A program made the position numbers and the translations under genes. The notes under the pieces were generated by a model. That model ran no database searches, was not told the DNA's origin, and worked only from the letters and a program-made list of their open reading frames with translations. Of a stretch of 64,000 nt of DNA, positions 8,371 to 17,180 are shown piece after piece. Source of the DNA: JBFLYH01 sp964630235 (GTDB taxonomy: Bacteria > Oederibacteriota > JAAXVQ01 > JAUVAV01); contig CAZVUO010000001.1 in assembly GCA_964630235.1 (NCBI GenBank), positions 744,001-808,000 of the forward strand. Reading direction: 5' to 3'. Within the stretch, counting starts at the first letter, position 1. Every line of letters begins with the position of its first letter.

Positions 8371-10275
8371 ATGGGCAAAGTCATCGGGATTGATCTGGGT
8401 ACGACCAACTCCTGCGTGGCGGTCATGCAGGGCGGAGAACCAGTGGTCATTCCCAGCGCCGAAGGCGCCCGGACCACGCCGTCGGTGGTGGCCTTTACCA
8501 AAAACCAGGAACGTCTGGTCGGCCAGGTCGCGAAACGCCAAGCCATTACCAACCCCGAGAACACCGTTTTTTCCATCAAGCGGTTCATGGGCCGCCGGTT
8601 CAACGAAGCCACGGAGGAGGAAAAGATCGTCCCCTACCGCACCTTGGCCGCGTCCAACGGCGATGTACGCGTCGAGGCCATGGGGAAGCAGTACGCGCCG
8701 CCGGAGATCTCGGCCATGATCCTGCAGAAGCTCAAGGCCGACGCTGAGGCGTATTTAGGCGAACCCGTGACCGAAGCGGTGATCACCGTGCCGGCCTACT
8801 TCAACGACAGCCAGCGCCAGGCCACCAAGGACGCGGGCAAAATCGCGGGGCTCACGGTGCTGCGCATCATCAACGAACCCACCGCCGCGTCTCTGGCGTA
8901 CGGCCTGGATAAAAAGAAGAACCAAAAAATCGCCGTCTTCGACCTGGGCGGCGGCACGTACGACATTTCCATCCTGGAGCTGGGCGACGGCGTGTTCGAG
9001 GTCAAATCCACCAACGGTGACACACACCTGGGCGGTGACGACTTCGACCAGGTCATCATCAACTGGCTGGCGGACGACTTCAAGCAGAACTACGGCATTG
9101 ACCTGCGCCAGGACAAGATGGCCCTCCAGCGCCTGAAGGAAGGCGGCGAAAAGGCCAAGTGCGAGCTCTCCACCATGCTGCAGACCGAGATCAATTTGCC
9201 TTTTGTCACGGCCGATGCCTCGGGGCCCAAGCACCTGACCACCACCCTGACCCGCGCCAAACTGGAGCAGCTCACCGGCCAGCTGGTGGAGCGGACCATT
9301 CCGCCCATGCGGCGGGCGCTGGAAGACGCCGGACTCCAGCCCGACGACATTCAGGAAGTGGTCTTGGTCGGCGGCCAGACACGCATGCCCCTGGTGCAGC
9401 AGAAGGTGAAGGAATTTTTCAACCGCGAGCCGCACAAAGGCGTGAATCCCGACGAGGTCGTGGCGGTGGGCGCCGCGATCCAGGCCGGGGTGCTGAAAGG
9501 CGAGGTCAAGGACGTGCTGCTGCTGGATGTGACGCCGCTCACCCTGGGGATCGAGACCCTCGGCGGCGTGAGCACTGAGTTGATCCCCCGCAACACGACC
9601 ATTCCCACGAAAAAAAGCCAGGTTTTCTCGACGGCCTCGGACAACCAGACTACGGTCTCGATCCGCGTCCTGCAGGGCGAGCGGAAGATGGCCGACGACA
9701 ACCGGACCCTGGGCCGCTTCGACCTTACCGGCATTCCGCCGTCCCCCCGTGGCGTGCCGCAGATTGAAGTCGCCTTTGACATAGACGCCAACGGCATCGT
9801 GCACGTGTCGGCCAAGGACCTGGGCACCGGCCGCGAGCAAAAGATCACCATCACGGCCAGTTCCGGCCTGGACCAGAAGGACATTGACCGCATGGTCAAG
9901 GAAGCGGAGTCCCATGCCGGCGAGGATGTGCAGCGCCGCCAGACCGCCGAAGCCCGCAACCGCGGCGACGCGCTGGTGTACAATACCGATAAGATCCTGG
10001 CCGAACACGGCGAAAAAGTGGACGAGTCGGTGCGTGACCAGGTCAAGAAGGCCATTGAGGAGCTTAAAAAATCCCTCGCCGGGGACGACGCGGAGGCGAT
10101 CAACGCCGCCTGCGGCCGGGTCGAGAAACTGGCCCAAAAGATCGGCGAGGCGGTGTACGCCCGCGCCACGCAGTCAACCGGCCCGGCCCAGACCGGCGAG
10201 GAAAAACCGGCCGCGGAAGAAAACGTGGTGGACGCGGAATTCAAGCCCCAGGACCAGCCGCAGGATAAGACGTAG
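8371..10275 (+). CDS. dnaK: Chaperone protein DnaK (Hsp70)
   Basis: ATP-driven Hsp70 chaperone. It opens with the phosphate-1 motif IGIDLGTTNSCVAV. It has the second Hsp70 signature FDLGGGTYDISIL near residue 195 and the third, VVLVGGQTRMPLVQ, near residue 332. The interdomain linker DVLLLDVTPLTLGIE is followed by the substrate-binding beta domain and helical lid. The tail ends in an acidic VDAEFKPQD segment typical of bacterial DnaK. Length is 634 residues. The ribosome site is GAGGGAG at 8355-8361. A strong hairpin with a T-rich tail follows the stop and may reduce read-through into dnaJ. Confidence 0.98.
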   Translation: MGKVIGIDLGTTNSCVAVMQGGEPVVIPSAEGARTTPSVVAFTKNQERLVGQVAKRQAITNPENTVFSIKRFMGRRFNEATEEEKIVPYRTLAASNGDVRVEAMGKQYAPPEISAMILQKLKADAEAYLGEPVTEAVITVPAYFNDSQRQATKDAGKIAGLTVLRIINEPTAASLAYGLDKKKNQKIAVFDLGGGTYDISILELGDGVFEVKSTNGDTHLGGDDFDQVIINWLADDFKQNYGIDLRQDKMALQRLKEGGEKAKCELSTMLQTEINLPFVTADASGPKHLTTTLTRAKLEQLTGQLVERTIPPMRRALEDAGLQPDDIQEVVLVGGQTRMPLVQQKVKEFFNREPHKGVNPDEVVAVGAAIQAGVLKGEVKDVLLLDVTPLTLGIETLGGVSTELIPRNTTIPTKKSQVFSTASDNQTTVSIRVLQGERKMADDNRTLGRFDLTGIPPSPRGVPQIEVAFDIDANGIVHVSAKDLGTGREQKITITASSGLDQKDIDRMVKEAESHAGEDVQRRQTAEARNRGDALVYNTDKILAEHGEKVDESVRDQVKKAIEELKKSLAGDDAEAINAACGRVEKLAQKIGEAVYARATQSTGPAQTGEEKPAAEENVVDAEFKPQDQPQDKT

Positions 10276-10307
10276 CTGGCGCGTGCAACGATCCGAGTGG
10301 TTTTTCT

Positions 10308-10353
10308 GACCGCGGCGCGTCGAGCCAACCGGCCGCGCCGCGGTCTTTTCTTT
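10308..10353 (+). terminator. Intrinsic terminator or attenuator between dnaK and dnaJ
   Basis: GACCGCGGCGCG (10308-10319) pairs perfectly with CGCGCCGCGGTC (10334-10345), a 12-bp GC-only-core stem, followed at once by TTTTCTTT. The dnaJ ribosome site starts 2 bases later (10355), so the stem may also affect dnaJ translation. Confidence 0.8.
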
Positions 10354-10366
10354 GAAGGAGCCATGC

Positions 10367-11518
10367 ATGGCAAGCAAGCGGGACTATTATGAAGTGTTGG
10401 GCGTGCCCCGGGCCGCGGACGAGGAGGCGATCAAGAAAGCCTACCGTACGCTGGCCAAGCGATACCATCCGGACGCCAATCCCGGCGACAAGAGCGCCGA
10501 GGAGAAATTCAAGGAAGTCAACGAAGCCTACGAGGTGCTGAAGGACAGCCGGAAGCGCCAGGCCTACGACCAGTTCGGGCACGCGGGCGTGAATGCACAA
10601 GCTGGCCCGGGGGGTGGCGCCGGGTTCGGCGGCTTTTCCGACTTCGGCGACGTGGGCGACGTTTTTTCCGAGATTTTCGAGGGGTTTTTCGGCGGGAGCC
10701 AGACCGGTGCGCGGGGAACGCGCGGCCGGGCGCAAACCCGCGCGCGGCGCGGCGCTGACTTGCGCTACGATCTGACGATCACGTTTCTCGACAGCGCGCG
10801 CGGCACGGAAAAACAACTCGAGATCCCCCGCCTGGACAATTGCGACGCCTGCCAGGGCACGGGCGTCAAACCCGGCACCCGTCTGAAAACCTGCGCCACC
10901 TGCCAGGGCAGCGGACAGGTGCGCATGTCGCAGGGCTTTTTCTCCGTGATGCGGACCTGCCCCACCTGCAACGGTGAAGGACAGATCGCCGAACAGCCCT
11001 GCGCGGCCTGCCGCGGCGAAGGCCGCAAGCGGAGCGCGCGCAAGATCTCCGTCAAGGTGCCGGCCGGCGTGGAAACCGGCAGCCGGCTTAAATTGGCGGG
11101 CGAAGGGGAAGCGGGGCTGCACGGCGGGCCGCACGGCGACCTGTACGTGGTGATTCAGGTGCGGCCGCATCCGGTGTTCACGCGCGCCGACGAGGACCTG
11201 CTGTGCGAGGTCCCCATCCCATTCATGACCGCCGCCTTGGGAGGCGAGGTCGAAGTGCCGACCCTGACCGGGGCGGTCAACATGAAGATTCCGGCTGGCA
11301 CCCAATCTGGCCGGGTTTTTCGGCTGCGCGGCAAGGGGTTTCCCAATCTGCGCGGTCTGGGAACCGGCGACCAGCTGGTCACGGTCAAGGTGGAGACGCC
11401 CGTGCGCCTCACCGCCAAGCAAACCGCGCTTTTAAAGGAGTTTGCCGGTCTGACCGGGGAAGACCATCATCCTGGCATCCAGGAATACCACCAACGCATT
11501 CGGGACTTAAACGGCTGA
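10367..11518 (+). CDS. dnaJ: Chaperone protein DnaJ (Hsp40)
   Basis: J-domain cochaperone that stimulates DnaK ATPase and binds unfolded chains. The J domain is at residues 4-70 with the HPD motif in RYHPDANPG. A Gly/Phe-rich linker (about residues 75-120) follows. Four CxxCxGxG zinc repeats are visible: CDACQGTG, CATCQGSG, CPTCNGEG and CAACRGEG. The substrate-binding and dimerisation domains complete a 383-residue type I DnaJ. ATG 10367 is preferred because AAGGAG sits 6 bases upstream; a TTG at 10352 is in frame but lies in the hairpin tail and has no ribosome site. It is separated from dnaK by the hairpin described at 10308. Confidence 0.97.
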   Translation: MASKRDYYEVLGVPRAADEEAIKKAYRTLAKRYHPDANPGDKSAEEKFKEVNEAYEVLKDSRKRQAYDQFGHAGVNAQAGPGGGAGFGGFSDFGDVGDVFSEIFEGFFGGSQTGARGTRGRAQTRARRGADLRYDLTITFLDSARGTEKQLEIPRLDNCDACQGTGVKPGTRLKTCATCQGSGQVRMSQGFFSVMRTCPTCNGEGQIAEQPCAACRGEGRKRSARKISVKVPAGVETGSRLKLAGEGEAGLHGGPHGDLYVVIQVRPHPVFTRADEDLLCEVPIPFMTAALGGEVEVPTLTGAVNMKIPAGTQSGRVFRLRGKGFPNLRGLGTGDQLVTVKVETPVRLTAKQTALLKEFAGLTGEDHHPGIQEYHQRIRDLNG

Positions 11519-11542
11519 ATTCCCGAAAAGGAGCGCTTCTTC

Positions 11543-12595
11543 ATGCCGCACATTCCGCGCCGACTGTTCTTGGGTTGGGTGCTGGCGAGTCTGGCCTGGA
11601 CGGTTTCGGGTTGCGGCGGCGGCCAGAAGGCCACCCTGGCCGACAGCATGAAACACGCCCGGGCGATCAAACGCCAGGCGTTACTGCAGCAGTCGGGACT
11701 TTCCAAGTACCTTGCCGGCGTGGACGATACGGCGCGTCTGCTGTACGTGGCGATGGTTGACGGCCAGGCTCAAATCCACTCGGTTCAGCCGGACGGAACG
11801 GGCGTCACGCAGCTGACGCGCGAACCGGGGTATAAAACGAAGCCGGTCTGGAACCTGCCGCACACGCAAATCGCGTTTTATCAATATCCGGACGACCGTC
11901 CGCTGGGCGACACGGTTTCGATCATGGTCATGCAGGCCGACGGCAGCGGGCTGCGCGCCGTCGTCAGCGGCAAGCGCATTGATGCCCGGCGTCTCCGGGC
12001 CGTGTGGAAGCCCGACAGCACCGTCCTGTTTGTTCAGGAACGCGATTTTCCCACCATCCTCTATGGCTACGACGTGGCCACCGGCCAGCAGGCGGAGACG
12101 ATCCGCCTGCCCAAAAGCAGTTTCCTCACCGAGGTGCATTCGATTTCCCCGGACATGACGTTCCTGGGCGGCACGGGCCCGGCCAAGCAAGACAATGTGA
12201 TGCATGTGGGCACCGTCAAGAGGGACGGCAAACCGGAGACGGACCTCATGCGTCCCTTCCAAAAAGGGTCTTACCAACTGGGAACCGTGGTGTGGTCCTA
12301 TGACGGCCAGTTGGTGGCGTTCGAGGTGGACAAGATCATCATCGTGATGTCCAAGGTCTTCAGCCTGGGATTCGAAGCCTATACCATCACGCCCCAGGAT
12401 TTTTCCGGAGAACTCTCCAACCCTTCTTTTTCCCCCAGCGGCGCCCAGGTTGCCTGCATCATGGGCGTGACCCACGAAGGTCAAGTCGGGTCGGGAGACC
12501 AGTCGGTGTCCACCGACGTGTGGGTCATGAACGTGAATGGCACCCGCCAGCGCCGCCTCACGCAGGACGGCACCTGCTTCGACCCCGCGTGGTGA
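11543..12595 (+). CDS. TolB-like beta-propeller lipoprotein
   Basis: Predicted periplasmic lipoprotein with PD40/WD40-like beta-propeller repeats. The N-terminal signal MPHIPRRLFLGWVLASLAW ends in the lipobox VSGCGGG, with the lipidated Cys at about residue 24. Propeller blades appear as repeated 'xDGTGVTQLT', 'ADGSGLRAV' and 'VNGTRQRRLTQDG' units, each followed by a 'PxWSPD'-like strand. At 350 residues it is close to TolB in length, but TolB itself is not a lipoprotein and the rest of a tol-pal operon is missing here. AAGGAG lies 9 bases upstream of ATG 11543. The function is unknown; a Tol-related or scaffold role is only a guess. Confidence 0.75.
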   Translation: MPHIPRRLFLGWVLASLAWTVSGCGGGQKATLADSMKHARAIKRQALLQQSGLSKYLAGVDDTARLLYVAMVDGQAQIHSVQPDGTGVTQLTREPGYKTKPVWNLPHTQIAFYQYPDDRPLGDTVSIMVMQADGSGLRAVVSGKRIDARRLRAVWKPDSTVLFVQERDFPTILYGYDVATGQQAETIRLPKSSFLTEVHSISPDMTFLGGTGPAKQDNVMHVGTVKRDGKPETDLMRPFQKGSYQLGTVVWSYDGQLVAFEVDKIIIVMSKVFSLGFEAYTITPQDFSGELSNPSFSPSGAQVACIMGVTHEGQVGSGDQSVSTDVWVMNVNGTRQRRLTQDGTCFDPAW

Positions 12596-12606
12596 AGGGG
12601 CGGGAG

Positions 12607-13353
12607 ATGTCCCTGCCGCGTTTGGTGCTTGCGCCGCGACAATTGGCCGAACGGACCCTGCGTCTGACCGGGCCTGAACTCTATCACTGCCGCAGTCTTC
12701 GCCTCAAAGTCGGCGACGCGCTCTTGGTTACCGATGGACAAGGCCGGGAGGTTCACGCCACGCTGGTTCGCTGGGAGCGGCGCGCCGTGGAACTCGAGCT
12801 GGGCGCGGACACGGACCGGAACCCCGAATCCGCTCTGCGCCTGACCCTGTACCAGGCGCTGGCGCAGGGCGGCAAGCTGGAATGGGTGCTGCAGAAAGCC
12901 ACGGAACTGGGCGTGTCCCGCTTCGTGCCCGTGGCGACCGCGCGTTCTCAGGCGGGGCGGGGATCCGGACCCGCGCCGCAGCAAAAACGCTGGGAGGAAA
13001 TCGTCCGGCAGGCGGCGCGCCAGTGCGGCCGTGTCCGGCTGCCGGAAGTCGCTCCACCCATGACCTTCGCCGCGAGCCTGCAAGCACTGCCCGAGGGCGC
13101 GCGCGGCCTGATTTTCACCGGCGATGCCCAGACACTGGAGGCGTGGACGGAAGGACCGGCGCCAGGGGAAGTGGGGCTCTGGGTGGGGCCGGAGGGCGGA
13201 TTTACGGCCGAGGAACTGGCAGCTGCCCGGGAACACGGGTTGCGGGTCGTGCGGCTCGGCCCCCGCGTGCTGCGCACGGAAACCGCCGGCATCGCAGCCG
13301 TGGTACTGGTGCAATTTATCTGGGGCGATCTGGGCCCCGGACAAAGGAGCTGA
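12607..13353 (+). CDS. rsmE: 16S rRNA m3U1498 methyltransferase RsmE
   Basis: SPOUT-class methyltransferase that methylates N3 of U1498 in 16S rRNA, using SAM. The N-terminal PUA-like part begins LPRLVLAPRQ. The C-terminal trefoil knot shows the family signature VGPEGGFTAEEL and RLGPRVLRTETAGIAAV. Length is 248 residues. ATG 12607 is chosen; GTG at 12592 overlaps the preceding stop and is an alternative that would add five residues. aroE begins one base after this gene's stop codon, so the two are translated together. Confidence 0.94.
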   Translation: MSLPRLVLAPRQLAERTLRLTGPELYHCRSLRLKVGDALLVTDGQGREVHATLVRWERRAVELELGADTDRNPESALRLTLYQALAQGGKLEWVLQKATELGVSRFVPVATARSQAGRGSGPAPQQKRWEEIVRQAARQCGRVRLPEVAPPMTFAASLQALPEGARGLIFTGDAQTLEAWTEGPAPGEVGLWVGPEGGFTAEELAAAREHGLRVVRLGPRVLRTETAGIAAVVLVQFIWGDLGPGQRS

Positions 13354-13354
13354 C

Positions 13355-14230
13355 ATGCGCCCTCGTTTCTTCCCGATTACCGGCCGCACCCGCCTGGCCG
13401 GCGTGGTGGGCTGGCCCATCGAACACACGCTGTCGCCGGCCATGCAGAATGCGGCGTTTCAGCACTGCGGATTGCCGGCCGCCTACCTGCCACTGGGCGT
13501 GCCGCCGGACGGCCTGGCCGATTTTTGCCGGGGATGGCGGCGCCTTCGGCCTGTCGGTTTCAATGTCACGGTTCCCCACAAAGAGGCCATTATAGGAAAT
13601 CTCGATGGTTTGGCGCCGAGCGCGAAGGCCCTGGGCGCGGTGAATACGGTGGTCTGCCGCAGGGGACGCTGGATCGGTCACAACACGGACGGGTACGGGT
13701 TTCTGGCCAGCTTGGCCGGCGTATTTTCGCCCCGGGGCCGGCGCGTCGTGCTCCTGGGCGGCGGAGGCGCGGGCCGGGCCGTGGCGTTCTCGCTGGCGCG
13801 GGCCGGCGCGGCGCGGTTGACCCTGTCGGAGCCGGACGCGGGACGCCGCCGCCGGCTGATCGAGGACCTCCGGCGCCGCGGTTTTACGGCCGTCGCCGCG
13901 GCCAATCCGGGATCCGCGGACCTGCGGGACAGCCTGAAGCAGTGCGGGCTGCTGGTGCAGGCTTCGCCCCTGGGACTGCGTCCCCGGGATCCCCTGCCCT
14001 TGCCGGCGGCCTGGATGCCGCGCGGCATTTGCGTTTACGATCTGGTGTACGGAAGCCGCCTCACGCCGTTCCTCCGGCTGGCTCGCAGCCGGAAAAACCG
14101 GGTGATTCCGGGATGGAAAATGCTGTTGTGGCAGGGTGCGGAGGCCTTCAAGCTGTGGACGGGCAAAAAGCCGCCCGTGGAGGTCATGCGCGCGGCGCTG
14201 ATCAGCGCGGGCGGTTTAAAAGAAGTTTGA
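13355..14230 (+). CDS. aroE: Shikimate dehydrogenase
   Basis: NADPH-dependent reduction of 3-dehydroshikimate to shikimate in aromatic amino acid synthesis. Substrate-binding motifs: HTLSPAMQNAAF near residue 25, NVTVPHKEA with the catalytic Lys near residue 70, and GAVNTVV with NTDGYGF near residue 110. The Rossmann nucleotide motif is LGGGGAGRAVAFSLARAG. The C-terminus has DLVYGSRLTPFL and the GWKMLLWQGAEAFKLWTG helix. Length is 291 residues. ATG 13355 has AAAGGAG 5 bases upstream. A longer open frame upstream runs inside rsmE and is not used. The pathway continues with aroC and aroK at 21-22.8 kb. Confidence 0.95.
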   Translation: MRPRFFPITGRTRLAGVVGWPIEHTLSPAMQNAAFQHCGLPAAYLPLGVPPDGLADFCRGWRRLRPVGFNVTVPHKEAIIGNLDGLAPSAKALGAVNTVVCRRGRWIGHNTDGYGFLASLAGVFSPRGRRVVLLGGGGAGRAVAFSLARAGAARLTLSEPDAGRRRRLIEDLRRRGFTAVAAANPGSADLRDSLKQCGLLVQASPLGLRPRDPLPLPAAWMPRGICVYDLVYGSRLTPFLRLARSRKNRVIPGWKMLLWQGAEAFKLWTGKKPPVEVMRAALISAGGLKEV

Positions 14231-14255
14231 AAAACAGGAATACTTGTTGTAAGGT
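14227..14255 (+). promoter_or_regulatory. Possible sigma70-type promoter for the pilus block
   Basis: TTGAAA (14227-14232) and TAAGGT (14250-14255), spacing 17 bp, overlap the aroE stop codon and lie 35 bp upstream of the PilT-like gene. Confidence 0.4.
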
Positions 14256-14290
14256 GAAATGAGTTTGTTTCCGTCGCGGAGGTTCCTCCC

Positions 14291-15355
14291 ATGCTGACCA
14301 TGGATGCGCTGGTTCGGTTGATGTTCGAAAAGAAGGCGTCAGATCTGCATCTTTCCCCTGATTCGCCCCCGGCCCTGCGCATTGACGGCGAGATTGTTCC
14401 CACCGAACTGGAGGTTTTGCAGCCCACGTCGTGCGCCGCGCTGGTGTTCAGCGTGCTCACGGACGAACAGCGCGCCCGCTTTGAACGGGACGCGGAACTG
14501 AAAGTGTCTTTCAGCCTGGAGAACATCGGGCGGGTCCGCATGCAGGTCATCAAACAGCGCGGCCAGGTGGCCGCGAGTCTGCGCAGCATACCGTTCCAGC
14601 TGCCCGCCTTCGAGGAGCTGGGTCTCCCGCCCATTGTCGCCGACGTCGTCCAGCTGCCTAAGGGGCTGGTGATCGTCGCGGGGCCGACCGCTTCCGGAAA
14701 GTCGACCACCCTGGCGGCCATGGTGGAGTGGATCAACCAGAACAAATCCGTGCATATTCTCACCCTGGAAGACCCCATTGAATACCAGCACGCCAAAGCC
14801 AAAGCGATCGTGCACCAGCGCGAGATCGGGTACGATACGCCCAGCAACACGGCGGCTTTACAAAGCGTGCTCTACAGCGACCCGGATGTCGTTTTGCTGG
14901 GCGAGATGCACGACGCGGAAACCCTGCAGGCCGCTCTGCGCCTGGCCGAGACCGGGCACTTGGTTTTCGGCGCCCTGCCGGTAACGGACTCCGTGCAGGC
15001 GATCGCGCAAATCGTGGACGCGTTCGAACCCCACCAGCAGTACCGCGTCCGCATGCAGCTGTCCATCGTGCTCCAGGCCGTGCTGATCCAGCAGCTCCTC
15101 CCGCGCGGCTATGCTTCCGGACGGGTGCTGGCCTGCGAAATCCTGATCCCCACATCCGCGGTCCGCAACCTCATCCGCGAGGAGAAAGAGCACCAGGTGT
15201 ATGCGCTGATGCAAACCGGCGGCGAGTACGGCATGCAGACCATGAACCAGGCACTGTACGAGCTGTATCAAAAGCAGCTCGTAACGTACAACGAAATCTT
15301 CTCGCGGACCACGGACCCGAGGGATTTGCAGCAACTCGTCAAGGGGACGATGTGA
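14291..15355 (+). CDS. PilT-like ATPase with altered His box
   Basis: Hexameric secretion ATPase of the PilT/GspE superfamily, normally the retraction motor of type IV pili. PilT features seen: SDLHLSPDSPP at residues 17-27, an Asp box LEDPIEY near 159, and the PilT-type AVRNLIREEKEHQ near 290. Differences from typical PilT: the P-loop reads GPTASGKST (residues 131-139, Ala for Gly), Walker B reads GEMHDAET (His for Arg, residue 207), and the conserved FGTLHT His box is FGALPVTDS (226-234), so its His is absent. It may be a low-activity or regulatory PilT/PilU variant. Length is 354 residues. The prepilin-like gene starts inside its stop codon region. Confidence 0.85.
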   Translation: MLTMDALVRLMFEKKASDLHLSPDSPPALRIDGEIVPTELEVLQPTSCAALVFSVLTDEQRARFERDAELKVSFSLENIGRVRMQVIKQRGQVAASLRSIPFQLPAFEELGLPPIVADVVQLPKGLVIVAGPTASGKSTTLAAMVEWINQNKSVHILTLEDPIEYQHAKAKAIVHQREIGYDTPSNTAALQSVLYSDPDVVLLGEMHDAETLQAALRLAETGHLVFGALPVTDSVQAIAQIVDAFEPHQQYRVRMQLSIVLQAVLIQQLLPRGYASGRVLACEILIPTSAVRNLIREEKEHQVYALMQTGGEYGMQTMNQALYELYQKQLVTYNEIFSRTTDPRDLQQLVKGTM

Positions 15356-15855
15356 GCGGCATGCGGAATCTCTGGCGCTCGGAGAAAGCCTTCACGTTCA
15401 TCGAGCTGGCGGTCATGGCCGCGCTGGTGGGAATCATCGCCGCCCTGGCGTACCCGTACCTGCAAACCTGGCGGGAAAAAGCGCGCGAGGCGGCCACGCG
15501 GGCCAATATTGCCGCGATCAAGGCCGCGATCTCGATCTATTACGGCGATCATGAAGGCGTCTGGCCCACTACCCTCGACGTGAACGACCGTACCCCGGGC
15601 TATGGATTCGGCGAATACCTTCCGGTCATGCCCAAGGTCAAAGTGACCTATCCGGAGGACCGCGCCAAGAGTCCGGCCGGCAATACGGTCACCTATAAAT
15701 CTTTTTCCGATGATCCTGACCTGGGCAAGCCGGGCAGCACGGGTATTGGCTGGCGGTATGACGGACCCCAGCAATCCAACACTGGACGAATTTGGATAAA
15801 CAGTTCACTCACCGATACCAATGGTGTCTCCTACACAACCTATGGATATCAATAA
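15352..15855 (+). CDS. Type IV prepilin-like protein
   Basis: Pilin or pseudopilin precursor. After a short basic leader the processing region reads EKAFTFIEL, then a hydrophobic helix VMAALVGIIAALAYPYL that forms the filament core. Glu at +5 of the mature form is kept, but the residue before the cut is Ala instead of the usual Gly. The globular part has no pair of Cys. GTG 15352 has AAGGGGA upstream and overlaps the pilT-like stop; ATG 15361 is an alternative that shortens the leader. Length is 167 residues. It may be a minor pilin or a GspG/H-like pseudopilin; the soluble domain is not one I recognise. Confidence 0.8.
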   Translation: MSGMRNLWRSEKAFTFIELAVMAALVGIIAALAYPYLQTWREKAREAATRANIAAIKAAISIYYGDHEGVWPTTLDVNDRTPGYGFGEYLPVMPKVKVTYPEDRAKSPAGNTVTYKSFSDDPDLGKPGSTGIGWRYDGPQQSNTGRIWINSSLTDTNGVSYTTYGYQ

Positions 15856-15977
15856 AGCTTGACCCCACAGTATCCTGGGTATTTTTTACCTTCCGCCAAA
15901 AAAGCCTTGTAAATAAAAGCTTTTCCGCAGAAAAAAGGGATGCTCTTTTTGCGGAGAAAGGAAAATCTCTTTTTCGG

Positions 15978-16007
15978 TTGATTTTTCAATGCCTTTTCAT
16001 TTATGAT
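15978..16007 (+). promoter_or_regulatory. Sigma70-type promoter for pilMNOPQ
   Basis: TTGATT (15978-15983) and TATGAT (16002-16007), spacing 18 bp, 63 bp before pilM. The 215-bp gap is clearly AT-rich. It also holds an imperfect hairpin, CCGCAGAAA (15925-15933) with TTTTTGCGG (15946-15954). Confidence 0.55.
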
Positions 16008-16070
16008 GAAAAAAAAGTATTGTTTTTAGGGGTTGAAACGTTTTTAGGTACCTTTGGAGAGGAGACCCGG

Positions 16071-17177
16071 GTGTTTCGATTCCTTAAAAGCCAGAACTTG
16101 ATCGGCCTGGACGTTGGATCGCACACCATCAAGGCCGTACAACTCAAAAAAACACCGGAACAAATTCAGCTGGTTAGCCTCGCCTTTCTTGAAGTCCCCC
16201 CGGAAATCCAGGAGGAAGCGGACCCTGCGGTTCGCGATGAGCTCCTGGCCCGCACGCTGAAGCAGCTTTTCAAAGAAAGCCAGATCACCGCCAAGCAGGT
16301 GGTCACCGCCGTGTCGGGCGATGCGGTGATTGTGCGCTACGTGAAAATGCCCCACATGCCGGAAGAAGAGTTGAAGAACGTTATCAACTATGAAGCCGAG
16401 CAGTACATCCCGCTGGCCATTGACCAGATGATCCTGGATTTTGAGGTGCTGGGCGAAGTGGAGGAAGAGGGCGCCCAGAAACTCGAAGTGCTGCTGGTGG
16501 CGGCCAAAGCGGACGTGATCGAGCAGCACATGCACTTGCTGCAAATGGCCGGGCTGTCCCCGGCGCTGATTGACGTGGACACGTTCGCCCTGCAAAACGC
16601 CTTCGAGACCAACTACGGCCGCATTCCGGACGAAACCGTCAGCCTCATCAACGTGGGCGCCAAGCTGACCACGATCAACATTCTGGAAAACGGTGTCACC
16701 CACCTGACCCGCGACGTGGCCGTGGCGGGCAACAACTTCACCCGGGAGATCCAGCGTGAGTTCGACGTCACCTTTGCCCAGGCCGAGGAACTGAAAAACC
16801 GGGAAGGGCAGGTGCTGATCGAATCCGAAGACATCCTGCAGATGGAAATTTCGAAAAAAGAGGACAACGCCACCCGCATCGGCGAAGCCATTGCTCCGGT
16901 GTTGAACAAACTGGTCGCGGAGATCCAGCGTTCTTTCGATTACTACGAATCCACGATCCGCAAAAAACCCATTTCCCGCATCGTGCTCTCGGGCGGGGCG
17001 GCCCGCTTGAAGAACCTGGACAAATACCTGGCGGAAAAATTCAACCTCAAGGTGGAAGTCAACGATCCCTTCAAGGAGATTCTGATACCGGAAAAAAAGT
17101 TCGACCTGGATTTTATCCGGCGCAACGCCCAGATGTTCAACGTGGCCGTGGGCCTGGCGCTGCGCGACCCGGAGTAG
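16071..17177 (+). CDS. pilM: Type IV pilus assembly ATPase PilM
   Basis: Cytoplasmic actin/FtsA-like ATPase that recruits the PilN tail to the pilus alignment complex. The phosphate-1 motif reads LIGLDVGSHTIKAVQLKK near the N-terminus. A second motif, SLINVGAKLTTINIL, lies near residue 190, and the adenosine motif ISRIVLSGGAARLKNL is near residue 305. Length is 368 residues, the normal size. The start is GTG 16071 behind GGAGAGGAG; an open frame continues upstream through AT-rich DNA but has no ribosome site. It heads pilM-pilN-pilO-pilP-pilQ, in the canonical order. Confidence 0.94.
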   Translation: MFRFLKSQNLIGLDVGSHTIKAVQLKKTPEQIQLVSLAFLEVPPEIQEEADPAVRDELLARTLKQLFKESQITAKQVVTAVSGDAVIVRYVKMPHMPEEELKNVINYEAEQYIPLAIDQMILDFEVLGEVEEEGAQKLEVLLVAAKADVIEQHMHLLQMAGLSPALIDVDTFALQNAFETNYGRIPDETVSLINVGAKLTTINILENGVTHLTRDVAVAGNNFTREIQREFDVTFAQAEELKNREGQVLIESEDILQMEISKKEDNATRIGEAIAPVLNKLVAEIQRSFDYYESTIRKKPISRIVLSGGAARLKNLDKYLAEKFNLKVEVNDPFKEILIPEKKFDLDFIRRNAQMFNVAVGLALRDPE

Positions 17178-17180
17178 CGC

